Shown here one piece after another: positions 1 through 7,119 of a DNA stretch of 10,767 nucleotides. Source of the stretch: DATKXO01 sp035528995 (GTDB lineage Bacteria > Planctomycetota > Phycisphaerae > UBA1845); NCBI GenBank assembly GCA_035528995.1, contig DATKXO010000468.1, positions 1 to 10,767 of the forward strand, written 5' to 3'. The notes beneath the pieces were generated by a model. The model was not told where the DNA came from. It ran no database searches and was given only the letters and a program-made list of their open reading frames with translations. The translations under genes were made by a program, and so were the position numbers. Every line of letters starts with the position of its first letter. The first letter of the stretch is position 1.

Positions 1-321
1 CAGGGACTCGACGGGGATGAGGGCGGCGCGCCCGTGGGCGCCAAGCCGATAGACCATGGCGTTGAGCAGGAAGATGCCGGGCGGCTTCGCGTCGCTCACG
101 TCGAGGTAGAGGACCTCGCCCTGAGCGATGCGATAGCCGAAGCCGGCGAACACGTAACTGTCGGCACGGATGGGCGAGCAGAACGAGCCGGCGCGGCCGA
201 CGACGTGGATGGCGAGTACGAAGAAGATTCCCAGAATGAACCCGACGATACGCCATCGCGCCGAGGCGAGAGGCTTCGCCGGGTTGGCGGCACTCAACCC
301 TGTGGAGATGTCCACGGGCAC
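1..321 (-). CDS. Membrane glycosyltransferase, family 39 / ArnT-like, N-terminal part (cut by window edge)
   Basis: Reading the minus strand from GTG at 321 (or GTG at 315) gives an open frame that continues to base 1. After about 20 polar residues comes one strong hydrophobic segment (around RWRIVGFILGIFFVLAIHVV). It is followed by an extracytoplasmic stretch with ADSYVFAGFGYRIAQGEVLY and then YLDVSDAKPPGIFLLNAMVY. The pattern D-x-Y...A...I..G..lY.D....KPPG is the hallmark of the first periplasmic loop of GT39/ArnT-type enzymes (established knowledge). These are polytopic membrane proteins that move a sugar from a polyprenyl-phosphate donor onto lipid or protein; the early loop aspartate, here the D of ADSY, is the usual catalytic candidate. 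The acceptor cannot be told from this fragment. The frame stays open upstream, so the start is uncertain. A candidate promoter at 379-407 favours 321 or 315. No clear Shine-Dalgarno sequence is visible. Confidence 0.75.
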   Translation of the reverse strand, partial: MPVDISTGLSAANPAKPLASARWRIVGFILGIFFVLAIHVVGRAGSFCSPIRADSYVFAGFGYRIAQGEVLYLDVSDAKPPGIFLLNAMVYRLGAHGRAALIPVESL

Positions 322-984
322 GGTCGGTCTCGCAACAAGTGGAGCGCCCGCGATCGGTTCCGCGGGCCGCGAGACGTACCGATATGCCAGGCCGCCGGTG
401 GCGTCAAGACGGGAGGGATGGTCGGTGCGAGCGACGGGGCGTCGTCGAGTGATCTGAGCCCGGATTTCCCTGATGGAGTGTTCGTGATGGCAAGCTCAAG
501 CTCGAATTCCATGGAGCGAAGTTCACGAGCGACGCGGGTTGGACGGAACCTGGGGTTCAAGGGCAGGGATCGTCGCTAGAATGTGCACCCTTCCTTGAAA
601 GCAGGCTTGGCGCGCCGGAAGAATCGGGGCCTCGGAAACAGCAAATGCGAAATGCCCGCGAAGTGGAATCGTGCGCACTGAAACGGTAAGGGAGGAATCT
701 CCGCCGAGATGCGCGTGACGCCGGTTGCCCGAGCCATTGTCGGGCACTTGGCGCACACGTACACTGATGAGGGCGCGGTCCATGAGCGGCGCCACTGCGA
801 CGCGGGGCAGCAGAATCTGGCCCCGATTGGGTGTGGCGGGTGTGGCGTCGGAGGGGGGGAATCGCAAACGCGGGGGCGTCGATAACTTGGGGCGTGGGTT
901 TGCCCGAGGAGCGGACGCTTCCACACCACGCGGGCCGGATCTTCCCGGCGATCCATTCGTCATGCAGCCTCTGGAGGGGTTTGG
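322..984. other. Long gap without a convincing gene
   Basis: This 663-base stretch lies between the divergent glycosyltransferase and the DUF362 gene. Several overlapping frames are open on both strands, but their products are proline-, arginine- and serine-rich and match nothing I know, as expected of non-coding high-GC DNA. Small elements seen are the minus-strand promoter at 379-407, a lone -10-like TAGAAT at 577-582 on the plus strand without a good -35, and a perfect 7-bp hairpin TGCCCGA/TCGGGCA (726-732 and 740-746, 7-base loop) with no T run after it. Bases 973-979 hold the ribosome-binding site of the next gene. The promoter of that gene was not identified. Confidence 0.5.
379..407 (-). 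promoter_or_regulatory. Candidate sigma70-type promoter for the glycosyltransferase
   Basis: On the minus strand TTGACG (402-407) is followed, after exactly 17 bp, by TATCGG (379-384). The -35 is close to consensus and the -10 is poor (3 of 6). Transcription would begin near 372, about 50 bases before the GTG starts at 321/315. Seen by eye only; no other support. Confidence 0.3.
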
Positions 985-2139
985 ATGAATCTGTATACAC
1001 GGCGCCACTTCATCAAGCACGCGGCCTGCACCGGCGCGGCGGTCGGCATGGGGCGTCTGCTCCCCGGATGCGGAGCTGACGGGATCGTTCCCGAAACGCC
1101 GCCTTTCGCGCCGTCGGATCTATCGGCGTCGGTGGCGGTGGCTCGCGGTACCGACCTGGTGTCAATGACCCGGGAGGTGTTGAACACGTCCGGGGGCGCA
1201 GGTGCGATCATTCGGGCGGGTGAAACCGTCTTCATCAAGCCGAACCTTGTGGGGGCCGGCATGGTCCACCACGAGCTGTTCAGCAGTGGCGAGTGTACCA
1301 AGCCGGAGATCTTCCTGACCGTCGCCGAGGAGTGCCTCGAGGCGGGCGCAGCCGAGGTCATCATCGGAGAGGCAGGCCAGGTGGATCGCTTCTCCTGGGA
1401 GGACATGCTCACGCTTGACGGATCGACGAGCGTGACGGAAGCGGTGCGGCGCCTCAACACGAGGTACGACGGGCAGGTCCGCCTGGCGTGCCTGAACGTC
1501 GATTCGCCGGATTGGGATCCGGTTCGCGCTACGTACAGCGGCCTGGGCCAGGTCTACGTCTCCAGCCTGGTGAGCCGGGCGGATCGGATCATCTCTATTC
1601 CGGTCCTCAAGACGCATCGCTTCGCCCAAATGACGCTGTCGCTCAAGAACCTGATGGGCGTTACCTCCGCCAACTATTACGGGCAACCCGGTCTGACCTA
1701 CCGCGTGAAGATCCACGACGCCCCTGCCGGCCTCGAGCAGGCGTTCCTGGACATCGTGGCCGGACTGCGACCGGACTTCACGATCATCGACGCGTCCATC
1801 GGCTGTGAGGGCAACGGGCCGCATGTCATGCCCGGCTGGTGGGGAACGACGGTGGACATGAGAGATCGTCTGGGCGAATGGCTGGTCCTGGGCAGCCGCG
1901 ACCTGGTGGCGGCCGACGCCACCGCCGCACGGATCATCAACTACCCACCGCAAGGCGTGCGTCACCTGCCCATGGCCTTCAACCAGGGTATGGGTCAAAT
2001 GCGAGAGGACCTCATCGAGCTGAAGGGCACAACGCTGGACGAACTGCGCGTTGAGTGGCAGCCCGCTGAGCAGGTCGAGGGGTTCAACAACGTCATTCTG
2101 GAGGGGATCGCCCTGCTTTTCGAAGTGCCGGTGCCCTAG
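985..2139 (+). CDS. DUF362 family protein, Tat-exported lipoprotein
   Basis: The protein is 384 aa. The start is well supported: GGAGGGG (973-979) lies 5 bases before the ATG. The N-terminus has a twin-arginine motif TRRHFIK (residues 5-11), a weakly hydrophobic stretch and a lipobox LPGC ending at C29, so export through Tat as a folded protein and then lipid anchoring is predicted. The rest carries DUF362 landmarks: VFIKPNLVGAG (82-92), CTKPEIFLTVAEECLEAGAAEVIIGE (104-129), SIPVLKTHRFAQMTLSLKNLMGV (204-226), FTIIDASIGCEGNGP (265-279) and GSRDLVAADATAARII (303-318). The biochemical role of DUF362 proteins is mostly unknown; some relatives carry ferredoxin-like 4Fe-4S clusters. Here no C-x2-C-x2-C pattern is present, so this is the cluster-free form. 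It is probably monocistronic: 276 bases and a separate promoter lie before the next gene. The family call is firm; the function is unknown. Confidence 0.88.
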   Translation: MNLYTRRHFIKHAACTGAAVGMGRLLPGCGADGIVPETPPFAPSDLSASVAVARGTDLVSMTREVLNTSGGAGAIIRAGETVFIKPNLVGAGMVHHELFSSGECTKPEIFLTVAEECLEAGAAEVIIGEAGQVDRFSWEDMLTLDGSTSVTEAVRRLNTRYDGQVRLACLNVDSPDWDPVRATYSGLGQVYVSSLVSRADRIISIPVLKTHRFAQMTLSLKNLMGVTSANYYGQPGLTYRVKIHDAPAGLEQAFLDIVAGLRPDFTIIDASIGCEGNGPHVMPGWWGTTVDMRDRLGEWLVLGSRDLVAADATAARIINYPPQGVRHLPMAFNQGMGQMREDLIELKGTTLDELRVEWQPAEQVEGFNNVILEGIALLFEVPVP

Positions 2140-2356
2140 CATTTGCCGCGGAGCCAATCCGGCTCAACGGTTCCAGGCCCAAGCGCTCGCGGTCGGAGTA
2201 CGGGTACGTGAGCGACACTCTGTGCTGACACGGACATCACCGTTAGGCCTGGTAGAGGCTGTCTGCGCTGCGCGGTGTTTCTGCCGGTTCGCGGGTCAGT
2301 CCAGCTAGTCCTTTCGGCGTTGTGCCCCTCAGAGCCGAGTGGCGCCGGGGCGGCGA

Positions 2357-2385
2357 TTGGCGCCCGGGATGGGGCGGATTATGAT
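2357..2385 (+). promoter_or_regulatory. Candidate sigma70-type promoter of the lipoprotein/ABC exporter unit
   Basis: TTGGCG (2357-2362) and TATGAT (2380-2385, 5 of 6 consensus) are separated by 17 bp. Transcription would start near 2392, giving a leader of about 24 bases before ATG 2416. This argues against the longer frame that opens at 2275. Two GGCGCC palindromes (2341-2346 and 2359-2364) sit 18 bp apart, and the second overlaps the -35 box. Confidence 0.45.
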
Positions 2386-2415
2386 CCCTGGTCTCTGTTT
2401 GGCGCGGAACGGCGA

Positions 2416-2967
2416 ATGTCGAGATACAGGCTGGCACATTGGCGTGTCTGGGCAACGGTGGTGGTGCTGTTTCTGCCGGGCGGGGGATGCGAGCGTGAGG
2501 AGCAGCCCGAGGTTGAAGCGGGGCCACCGCCGGAGCCGGAGATCCTCGACTTCCCGGCGGAGTTGCGGGTGGAGGACGAGACGGTCAACGCGTTTATCCG
2601 TGACGTGATCCAGACGTGCGCATCGGGCGACTACGAAGCCTTCCGCATGCTGTGGAGCGCCCGAGACGACCCCTTCCCCCGAGACCAATTCGAGCGGGCC
2701 TGGCAGTCGGTGCAAAAGGTGACCATCAACGGGGTGCGGGCGGTGCTGAACCCCAGGGACGGCAGCAAGCTGTACGCGGTGGGCGCCCGGGTGGAGCTGG
2801 ATCCCACGGTGCGGGAGCCGGTGCGCGAGGTGGTGATTCTGCTGACGTGGGAGACCAACCAGTGGCGGCTGACCATGCCGCCAGCGGGCCTGCCCCACAA
2901 CCTGTTCGACACGGAGGCAGCCACGTCGCAGCCGCAGAGCGAGAGTCGGCCTGCAGGGGCGCCCTGA
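2416..2967 (+). CDS. Small predicted lipoprotein of unknown function
   Basis: The protein is 183 aa from ATG 2416 and I do not recognise a named family. This start was chosen because it follows the candidate promoter and begins a credible export signal: two arginines, the hydrophobic run VWATVVVLFLP (11-21), then GGGC with C25 as a possible lipidation site. The lipobox is imperfect because leucine is further from the cysteine than usual. A short acidic, proline-rich linker (EREEQPEVEAGPPPEPEI) follows. A compact domain starts near residue 40 (VEDETVNAFIRDVIQTCASGDYEAFRMLW), with later strands LYAVGARVEL and REVVILLTWETNQWRL. This layout, helices that count residues in a 'how much may pass' style and then an alternating beta sheet ending in W-R-L, recalls NTF2/SnoaL-like or DUF4878-like folds, but only by general look. 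The stop is 4 bases before the ABC exporter start, so the two are probably co-transcribed and may act together in the periplasm. Confidence 0.75.
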   Translation: MSRYRLAHWRVWATVVVLFLPGGGCEREEQPEVEAGPPPEPEILDFPAELRVEDETVNAFIRDVIQTCASGDYEAFRMLWSARDDPFPRDQFERAWQSVQKVTINGVRAVLNPRDGSKLYAVGARVELDPTVREPVREVVILLTWETNQWRLTMPPAGLPHNLFDTEAATSQPQSESRPAGAP

Positions 2968-2971
2968 TACC

Positions 2972-5146
2972 ATGGACCCTGTGCTGATCGATGCGGACGA
3001 CAGACAGCGGGCCAAGAAGGGCAGCCTGCGATCTCCGGATTTCAAGCGGATGGTGCGCCTGGTCTGGCCGCACCGCCGTGCCATCCTGGTGGGGCTGATC
3101 GCGTCGGTCATCTACGGCTTCCTGCACTCGGCCAGCGTGGTGGGCGTTCTTCCCGTGTTGAAGGTTCTGCTGGCCGACGAGGGCGTCCACGGTTGGCTGC
3201 ATCGCACGGTGGCGGAGCAGCGGCTGCAGGTCACGTTCGACAGCGCCCCGGGGCGCAAGTTCGAGACGATCGGCGCCGGGGAAGGTATCCAGTTTCTCAA
3301 GATTCGGGCCGGCTCGCCTTTGGCCGACTTCTCGGTGCGACGGGGCGATCGTCTGGTGGGGATCGAAGACCGGCCGGCCTCGCCGCTAGAGTCGCTCGAA
3401 ACGATCGCCCGGGCCGACGAGACGGTCAGGCTGATGATCGAGCCCGCGGCCAAGGGCGAACAGCCGCCGGGCGAGGCGCGAAGCGTGTCGGTCAGGCTGG
3501 CACCGGCATCATGGGAGAAACGATTTCTCTGCGATGCGGCGGGGCTGATCCCGGCGGTGAACAAGCCGAGCGACCGGGCGGCCGCTCTGGCGTGTGTTCT
3601 GGCGTTGCTGGTTGTGGTGGTGGCGCTGAGCAACGTGGCCCGTTTCGTGTCGGAGTATTTCACTTCGCTGGGCGTGCTGCGGGGCGTGATGGACCTTCGG
3701 CGCACGCTGTATGCCAAGGTGCTGCGTCTGCCGATGGACTTCTTCACGCAGCAGACCTCGGACATCGTGTCGCGATTCGTGCAGGACGCCCAGGAGATCC
3801 AGCGTGGATTGCGGTCGCTTTTCGGGAAGCTGTCCCGCGAGCCGTTGCGGGCCGTCTTCCTGCTGGGGGCGGCCCTGTATCTGGACGCGGGCATGACGTT
3901 CACCATGATGCTGATCGCTCCTTTTGCGGTGGTCGTCTTCTGGCAGGTGGGTCGCAAGATCCGCAAGGCGAACAGACGTCTGCTGCGAACCTACGGTCTG
4001 ATGATCGGGGCGTTGGGCACGACGCTGGACGCCATCGACATCGTCAAGGCGTACAACGCCGAGAACGTCGAACGGGAGCGTCTGTGGCGGATCGATCGCC
4101 GCATGCTGGGCCACCAGCTCAAGATCGTGAAGCTGGAGGCGTTTCTGCACCCCATGCTGGAGCTTCTGGGGATCGTGGGCATTGCGGCGGTGACCTACTG
4201 GCTCGGCGCCCGGGTGATCGACCGGCGGATCATGCTGGAGGATTTCGTGGCCCTGGTGGCCGTCCTGGGGATGCTGGTCGACCCGCTGCGCAAGGTGGCG
4301 GACGTGTACCCGCGGGTGATGCGTTCGGCCGCGGGGGCGCAGCGCATCTTCTCGGTGATCGACGCGCCGGCCGAGGCCGAACTCACCGAGGGGGCCGTCG
4401 AGCTGTCGGCACTCAGCGACCGGATCGAGTTTCGCAAGGTGACGTTCACGTACCCGAACGGGGCGGAGCCGGCGCTGAACGACGTTTCGACCAGCATCGC
4501 GAACGGCGAGACGGTGGCCATCGTCGGGCCCAACGGCAGCGGCAAGACGACGCTGGCCAAGATGATTCTGAGGTTCCACGACCCGCAGGCGGGAGAGGTG
4601 CTGTTCGACGGGCGGGACATCCGCGAGGTCAAGCTGCGAAGCCTGCGGCAACAGATCAGCCTGGTGACGCAGGACCCGGTGGTGTTCGGGCTGACGGTAG
4701 CGGAGAACATCGCCTACGGGACGCGGCACGTGGATCGGGAGGCGGTGGAAGAAGCGGCCCGCCGGGCCCATGCCGACGATTTCATCCGGGAGAAGACCGA
4801 CGGTTACGACGAGTTGATCGGCGAGCGGGGCAGCACGCTGTCGGGCGGTCAGCGGCAGCGGCTGTGCATCGCCCGGGCGATCCTTCGCAACGCGCCGATC
4901 CTGATCTTCGACGAGGCCACCAGCCAGATCGACTCGGAGAGCGAGCGGAACATCCAGGAATCGCTGGCCGCCATGGCCAAGGACCGTACCACGGTGATCA
5001 TCGCCCACCGGCTGAGCACGATCCGCTTCGCCAGCCGGATCATCGTGATGGACGCCGGTCGCATCCTGGACACGGGCAGGCACGAGGAGCTGTCCGAGCG
5101 TTGCCCGCTGTACCGGGCGTTGTGCGAAACGCAGTTGGCGGGCTGA
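2972..5146 (+). CDS. MsbA-like ABC exporter (permease-ATPase fusion) with a PDZ-like domain in the first periplasmic loop
   Basis: The protein is 724 aa, against about 580-600 for typical MsbA-type half transporters. The N-terminus has the usual amphipathic lead-in and TM1 (about 35-58). TM2 starts only near 204, so the TM1-TM2 loop, normally short and extracytoplasmic, is about 140 residues. Within it, residues about 95-176 read as PDZ: FETIGAGEGIQFLKIRAGSPLADFSVRRGDRLVGIEDRPA, then a helix and closing strand. TM3-TM6 follow at roughly 292-306, 308-326, 394-413 and 422-438. The ATPase domain is complete: A-loop Y494, Walker A GPNGSGKTT (519-527), Q-loop Q567, signature LSGGQ (623-627), Walker B ILIFDEAT (643-650), D-loop SQID (651-654) and H-loop H679. 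It should work as a homodimer pumping a lipid-like or amphipathic substrate out of the inner membrane; the substrate is unknown. No strong ribosome-binding site is present, and the 4-base gap suggests coupling to the lipoprotein gene. Confidence 0.92.
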   Translation: MDPVLIDADDRQRAKKGSLRSPDFKRMVRLVWPHRRAILVGLIASVIYGFLHSASVVGVLPVLKVLLADEGVHGWLHRTVAEQRLQVTFDSAPGRKFETIGAGEGIQFLKIRAGSPLADFSVRRGDRLVGIEDRPASPLESLETIARADETVRLMIEPAAKGEQPPGEARSVSVRLAPASWEKRFLCDAAGLIPAVNKPSDRAAALACVLALLVVVVALSNVARFVSEYFTSLGVLRGVMDLRRTLYAKVLRLPMDFFTQQTSDIVSRFVQDAQEIQRGLRSLFGKLSREPLRAVFLLGAALYLDAGMTFTMMLIAPFAVVVFWQVGRKIRKANRRLLRTYGLMIGALGTTLDAIDIVKAYNAENVERERLWRIDRRMLGHQLKIVKLEAFLHPMLELLGIVGIAAVTYWLGARVIDRRIMLEDFVALVAVLGMLVDPLRKVADVYPRVMRSAAGAQRIFSVIDAPAEAELTEGAVELSALSDRIEFRKVTFTYPNGAEPALNDVSTSIANGETVAIVGPNGSGKTTLAKMILRFHDPQAGEVLFDGRDIREVKLRSLRQQISLVTQDPVVFGLTVAENIAYGTRHVDREAVEEAARRAHADDFIREKTDGYDELIGERGSTLSGGQRQRLCIARAILRNAPILIFDEATSQIDSESERNIQESLAAMAKDRTTVIIAHRLSTIRFASRIIVMDAGRILDTGRHEELSERCPLYRALCETQLAG

Positions 5147-5225
5147 TCCGGCGGCGAGTCGAGCATGGTGCAGTGGGCGATTGGGGGGAAGGACCGGCGC
5201 ACAGCCGCATTTCGGTCTTCTGCGC

Positions 5226-5882
5226 TCAGGCGCGTTCAAACAGGAAGAAGGCGGCGGTGAGCGGGAATCTGCGCAACGTCGTGCGCCGCACCGGTCGCAG
5301 GCCGGCGGCGGATGTCTCGACCAGGAAGTGCCGCGTGGTGGGCACTCGATCGTAGGTTCGGCCCTTGCCCAGCAGGCGTTTGAAAAGCCGGCGCCAGCGC
5401 CAACGAATGCTCGGCGCGTAGTAGGACAAGGCCACATACCGCCGCGACACACGGGCGAGTTCGCCGAGTATACAAGCCCTTTCCGCAGGGTCGTAGATGT
5501 GGTTCAGAAACCGGTGGCTGAAGACGAGGTCCACACTGCGATCCGGCAACTGGATTTTCTGGGCGTCGGTCTGGAGGTACTCGGCGGGCAGGTCGGGCAG
5601 ATCGTCGCGGGCGATGGCCAGCATGTCCTCCGCGGAGTCGGCCAGGATGATCCGCTTGGCGAATTCGGCCACAACGGGCGAGAGGCGGCCGGTGCCGCTG
5701 GGCAGGTCGAGTGCCACCTCGACTTTGTCGATTCCCTGGAGCAATTCGCACAGGGCGGCGCGCTCCATGCGGTCCATGCGGGCGTGGCGTCCGGTCTTGT
5801 ATCGATCGCGGTAGCGCTCGGCCTGACGTCGGGACTCGAACCGCTTCTGAAACACGCCAACATCGGATTCTGAGACGGGCAT
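5226..5882 (-). CDS. Class I SAM-dependent methyltransferase
   Basis: The protein is 218 aa, a single Rossmann-type methyltransferase domain after about 50 charged helical residues. Motif I is ALDLPSGTGRLS (57-68), the LP[SC]GTGR variant of the SAM-binding glycine loop. The acidic end of strand 2 is D82 (IILADSAEDML), the adenine-contacting position is D106-A107, and motif IV is VDLVFSHRFLNHI (117-129). This places it in the Methyltransf_11/25 group (established), which acts on small molecules, lipids or sugars; the substrate cannot be read from sequence. The basic C-terminal region (RWRWRRLFKRLLGKG) may contact membrane or an anionic substrate (inference). The ATG at 5882 is preceded by GGGAG at 9 bases. 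It converges on the ABC exporter with 79 bases between stops, so it is not in that operon. Confidence 0.85.
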   Translation of the reverse strand: MPVSESDVGVFQKRFESRRQAERYRDRYKTGRHARMDRMERAALCELLQGIDKVEVALDLPSGTGRLSPVVAEFAKRIILADSAEDMLAIARDDLPDLPAEYLQTDAQKIQLPDRSVDLVFSHRFLNHIYDPAERACILGELARVSRRYVALSYYAPSIRWRWRRLFKRLLGKGRTYDRVPTTRHFLVETSAAGLRPVRRTTLRRFPLTAAFFLFERA

Positions 5883-5981
5883 CCGCTAACGCTCCCAGGG
5901 GCCTGCTCGACGGTCGCCGCGCCAGTTGCCCAGCCGACCGGGATTGTACGGGCCGGCAAAACAAAGCGGCCCCGGGCTGGC

Positions 5982-5990
5982 AGCATACCA
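5982..5990 (-). promoter_or_regulatory. Candidate extended -10 promoter of the methyltransferase
   Basis: On the minus strand TGGTATGCT is an extended -10 (TG, one base, TATGCT). No good -35 is present, which extended -10 promoters tolerate. Transcription would start near 5975, about 93 bases before the ATG. The insertion sequence begins only 48 bases further upstream. Confidence 0.3.
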
Positions 5991-6030
5991 CTTTCCGCAG
6001 TTTGCTGGAACAGGGCGGGAAGAGGGGCTG

Positions 6031-6037
6031 CCCAGGA
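6031..6037. repeat. Target-site duplication, left copy
   Basis: CCCAGGA directly abuts the left inverted repeat and is repeated exactly at 7568-7574 just outside the right end. If the left end is taken one base later, the duplication is 8 bp (CCCAGGAG, 6031-6038 and 7568-7575). Confidence 0.85.
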
Positions 6038-6059
6038 GGGTCCGTGACAGTTTAGGCGG
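6038..6059 (+). repeat. Left terminal inverted repeat of the insertion sequence
   Basis: It begins GGGTC, then CGTGACAGTT, then TAGGCGG. Compared with the right end read on the opposite strand, it differs at position 5 (C against G) and positions 16-17 (TA against CC). The transposase stop codon lies inside it. Confidence 0.88.
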
Positions 6060-7119
6060 CCTTTGGGTAGGCCGGCCGGTTGTTCCAATAGCGGTGCCAG
6101 CGATCATCCTGGGCGAGCCACATGGCACGCAGGGCCAGGATCGACTCCACGCCCGGCAGGCTCCAGAACTGCTCGGTTCCCTTCACACGCTTGTTGAACT
6201 GCTTCACGGCTGATTCGGTGACACCCGAGCCGATGGGCCAACCCTTACGCCGATACGTCGGATAGTCCATATGATGCCGATGGGCCTGGAAGTAACCCAC
6301 GTTGTTCGCCAGCACACGGCGCGGATGGTCCGGGCCGTCCATGGCCTGGGGCGGCCCCAGACGATCGGCATGGGATTGCAACATGGTTACGATCGAGTCC
6401 ACTTGGCCGTCCCACAGTTGATCCTTGAGTTGCTCAGCCAAGACCTCGGCCTGGGGTGTATCCTTGCCCAGGGCAGCCCGCGCCGCCTCGTACAGGTGCT
6501 CCACGGCATGGTAGTAGTCCACGATCCGCCGATCGTGCAGACGTTCACGGTCGCTCAGGGGATCAATCCAATTCCCGCCGTCGCCCATGACCAACACCGT
6601 GTCTGCTTGTCGCAGGCCACGCCGCTCGGTTTCCACACGCAACAGCCTACCGAATGCGTCGGTCCGCTCCATGGTGGCCACGTACGTCGTCACCAGCGGC
6701 CGCGGTGGGTGATCCCCGGTCCCGTCGCCCGGCAAATACGAGGTGATCGCGCCCACCTTGTCTTCACGCCACCGACTGCCGTTTTCTCCTTGTTTTTCGC
6801 GGGTTTGGACGCGACCTCCGTCCATCCCAATCACCAGCAGAAGTGGTGCGTTCGCCGGCGACGCCGGTCGGTTGCCCTGCTCGAAGGCACGCACCTCCGC
6901 GTCGCGGGCCGCCCTGACCGACCGGCCGATCGCCTCCGCCCAACGCTGAATCTGCTTGCCGTCCAGGTGGGTGCCCCAGTCTTCGTTCAAGGCCAGCGCC
7001 GCCTGATCGAAAGAGTGCAGGGCCCCCTCGCGGGCCACCCGCCGAGCGGCCCGCGGCGTCAGCGGGACCTCGCCCGGTAAACTCCAATCACGAACCTGAG
7101 GGGGAAAAAGAGCCGCCAC
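6052..7119 (-). CDS. ISKra4-type transposase, C-terminal catalytic part (downstream frame)
   Basis: The open frame gives 355 aa from a GTG at 7119, but the natural product is probably a fusion with the upstream frame, joined near 7109. The DDE catalytic set is visible: D100 (VIGMDGGRVQ), D180 (VMGDGGNWIDPL) and E302 (GWPIGSGVTESAVKQF), with the family-typical stretch VDYYHAVEHLYEAARA between the second D and the E. NNVGYFQAHRHHMDYPTYRRKGWP and VKGTEQFWS also follow family custom. The C-terminus, ending YWNNRPAYPKAA, is intact and its stop lies in the left inverted repeat. Expression is expected only through frame change at the T5C5 run; whether an independent GTG start is used is unknown. Nothing in the catalytic domain looks decayed. 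Confidence 0.88.
   Translation of the reverse strand: MAALFPPQVRDWSLPGEVPLTPRAARRVAREGALHSFDQAALALNEDWGTHLDGKQIQRWAEAIGRSVRAARDAEVRAFEQGNRPASPANAPLLLVIGMDGGRVQTREKQGENGSRWREDKVGAITSYLPGDGTGDHPPRPLVTTYVATMERTDAFGRLLRVETERRGLRQADTVLVMGDGGNWIDPLSDRERLHDRRIVDYYHAVEHLYEAARAALGKDTPQAEVLAEQLKDQLWDGQVDSIVTMLQSHADRLGPPQAMDGPDHPRRVLANNVGYFQAHRHHMDYPTYRRKGWPIGSGVTESAVKQFNKRVKGTEQFWSLPGVESILALRAMWLAQDDRWHRYWNNRPAYPKAA

Noticed and set aside
726..746. Perfect 7-bp hairpin as a terminator or small RNA
   Set aside because: No T run follows, no gene ends nearby, and no promoter is convincingly linked.
523..1020. Overlapping minus-strand open frames upstream of the DUF362 gene
   Set aside because: Products are rich in P, R and S with no recognisable motif. 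Three frames are open at once in this GC-rich stretch, and the longest runs into the well-supported gene start at 985.
1162..2157. A 331-codon frame opposite the DUF362 gene
   Set aside because: Antisense shadow; the plus strand has a ribosome-binding site, signal peptide and family motifs.
2275..2415. N-terminal extension of the small lipoprotein
   Set aside because: It would start upstream of the candidate promoter and bury the export signal.
5147..5225. Bidirectional terminator between the convergent exporter and methyltransferase genes
   Set aside because: Only a 5-bp GACCG/CGGTC pairing with a long loop was found.
3193..5355. A 720-codon plus-strand frame inside the exporter
   Set aside because: It is a shifted reading of the same gene, full of G, R and A runs; the true frame has every ABC motif.
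3509..5452. A 647-codon minus-strand open frame opposite the ABC exporter
   Set aside because: It is the antisense of a clear ABC transporter. Its length is a by-product of high GC at third positions, and it has no family motif.
6271..7080. A 269-codon plus-strand frame opposite the transposase
   Set aside because: Antisense shadow of an intact DDE domain.
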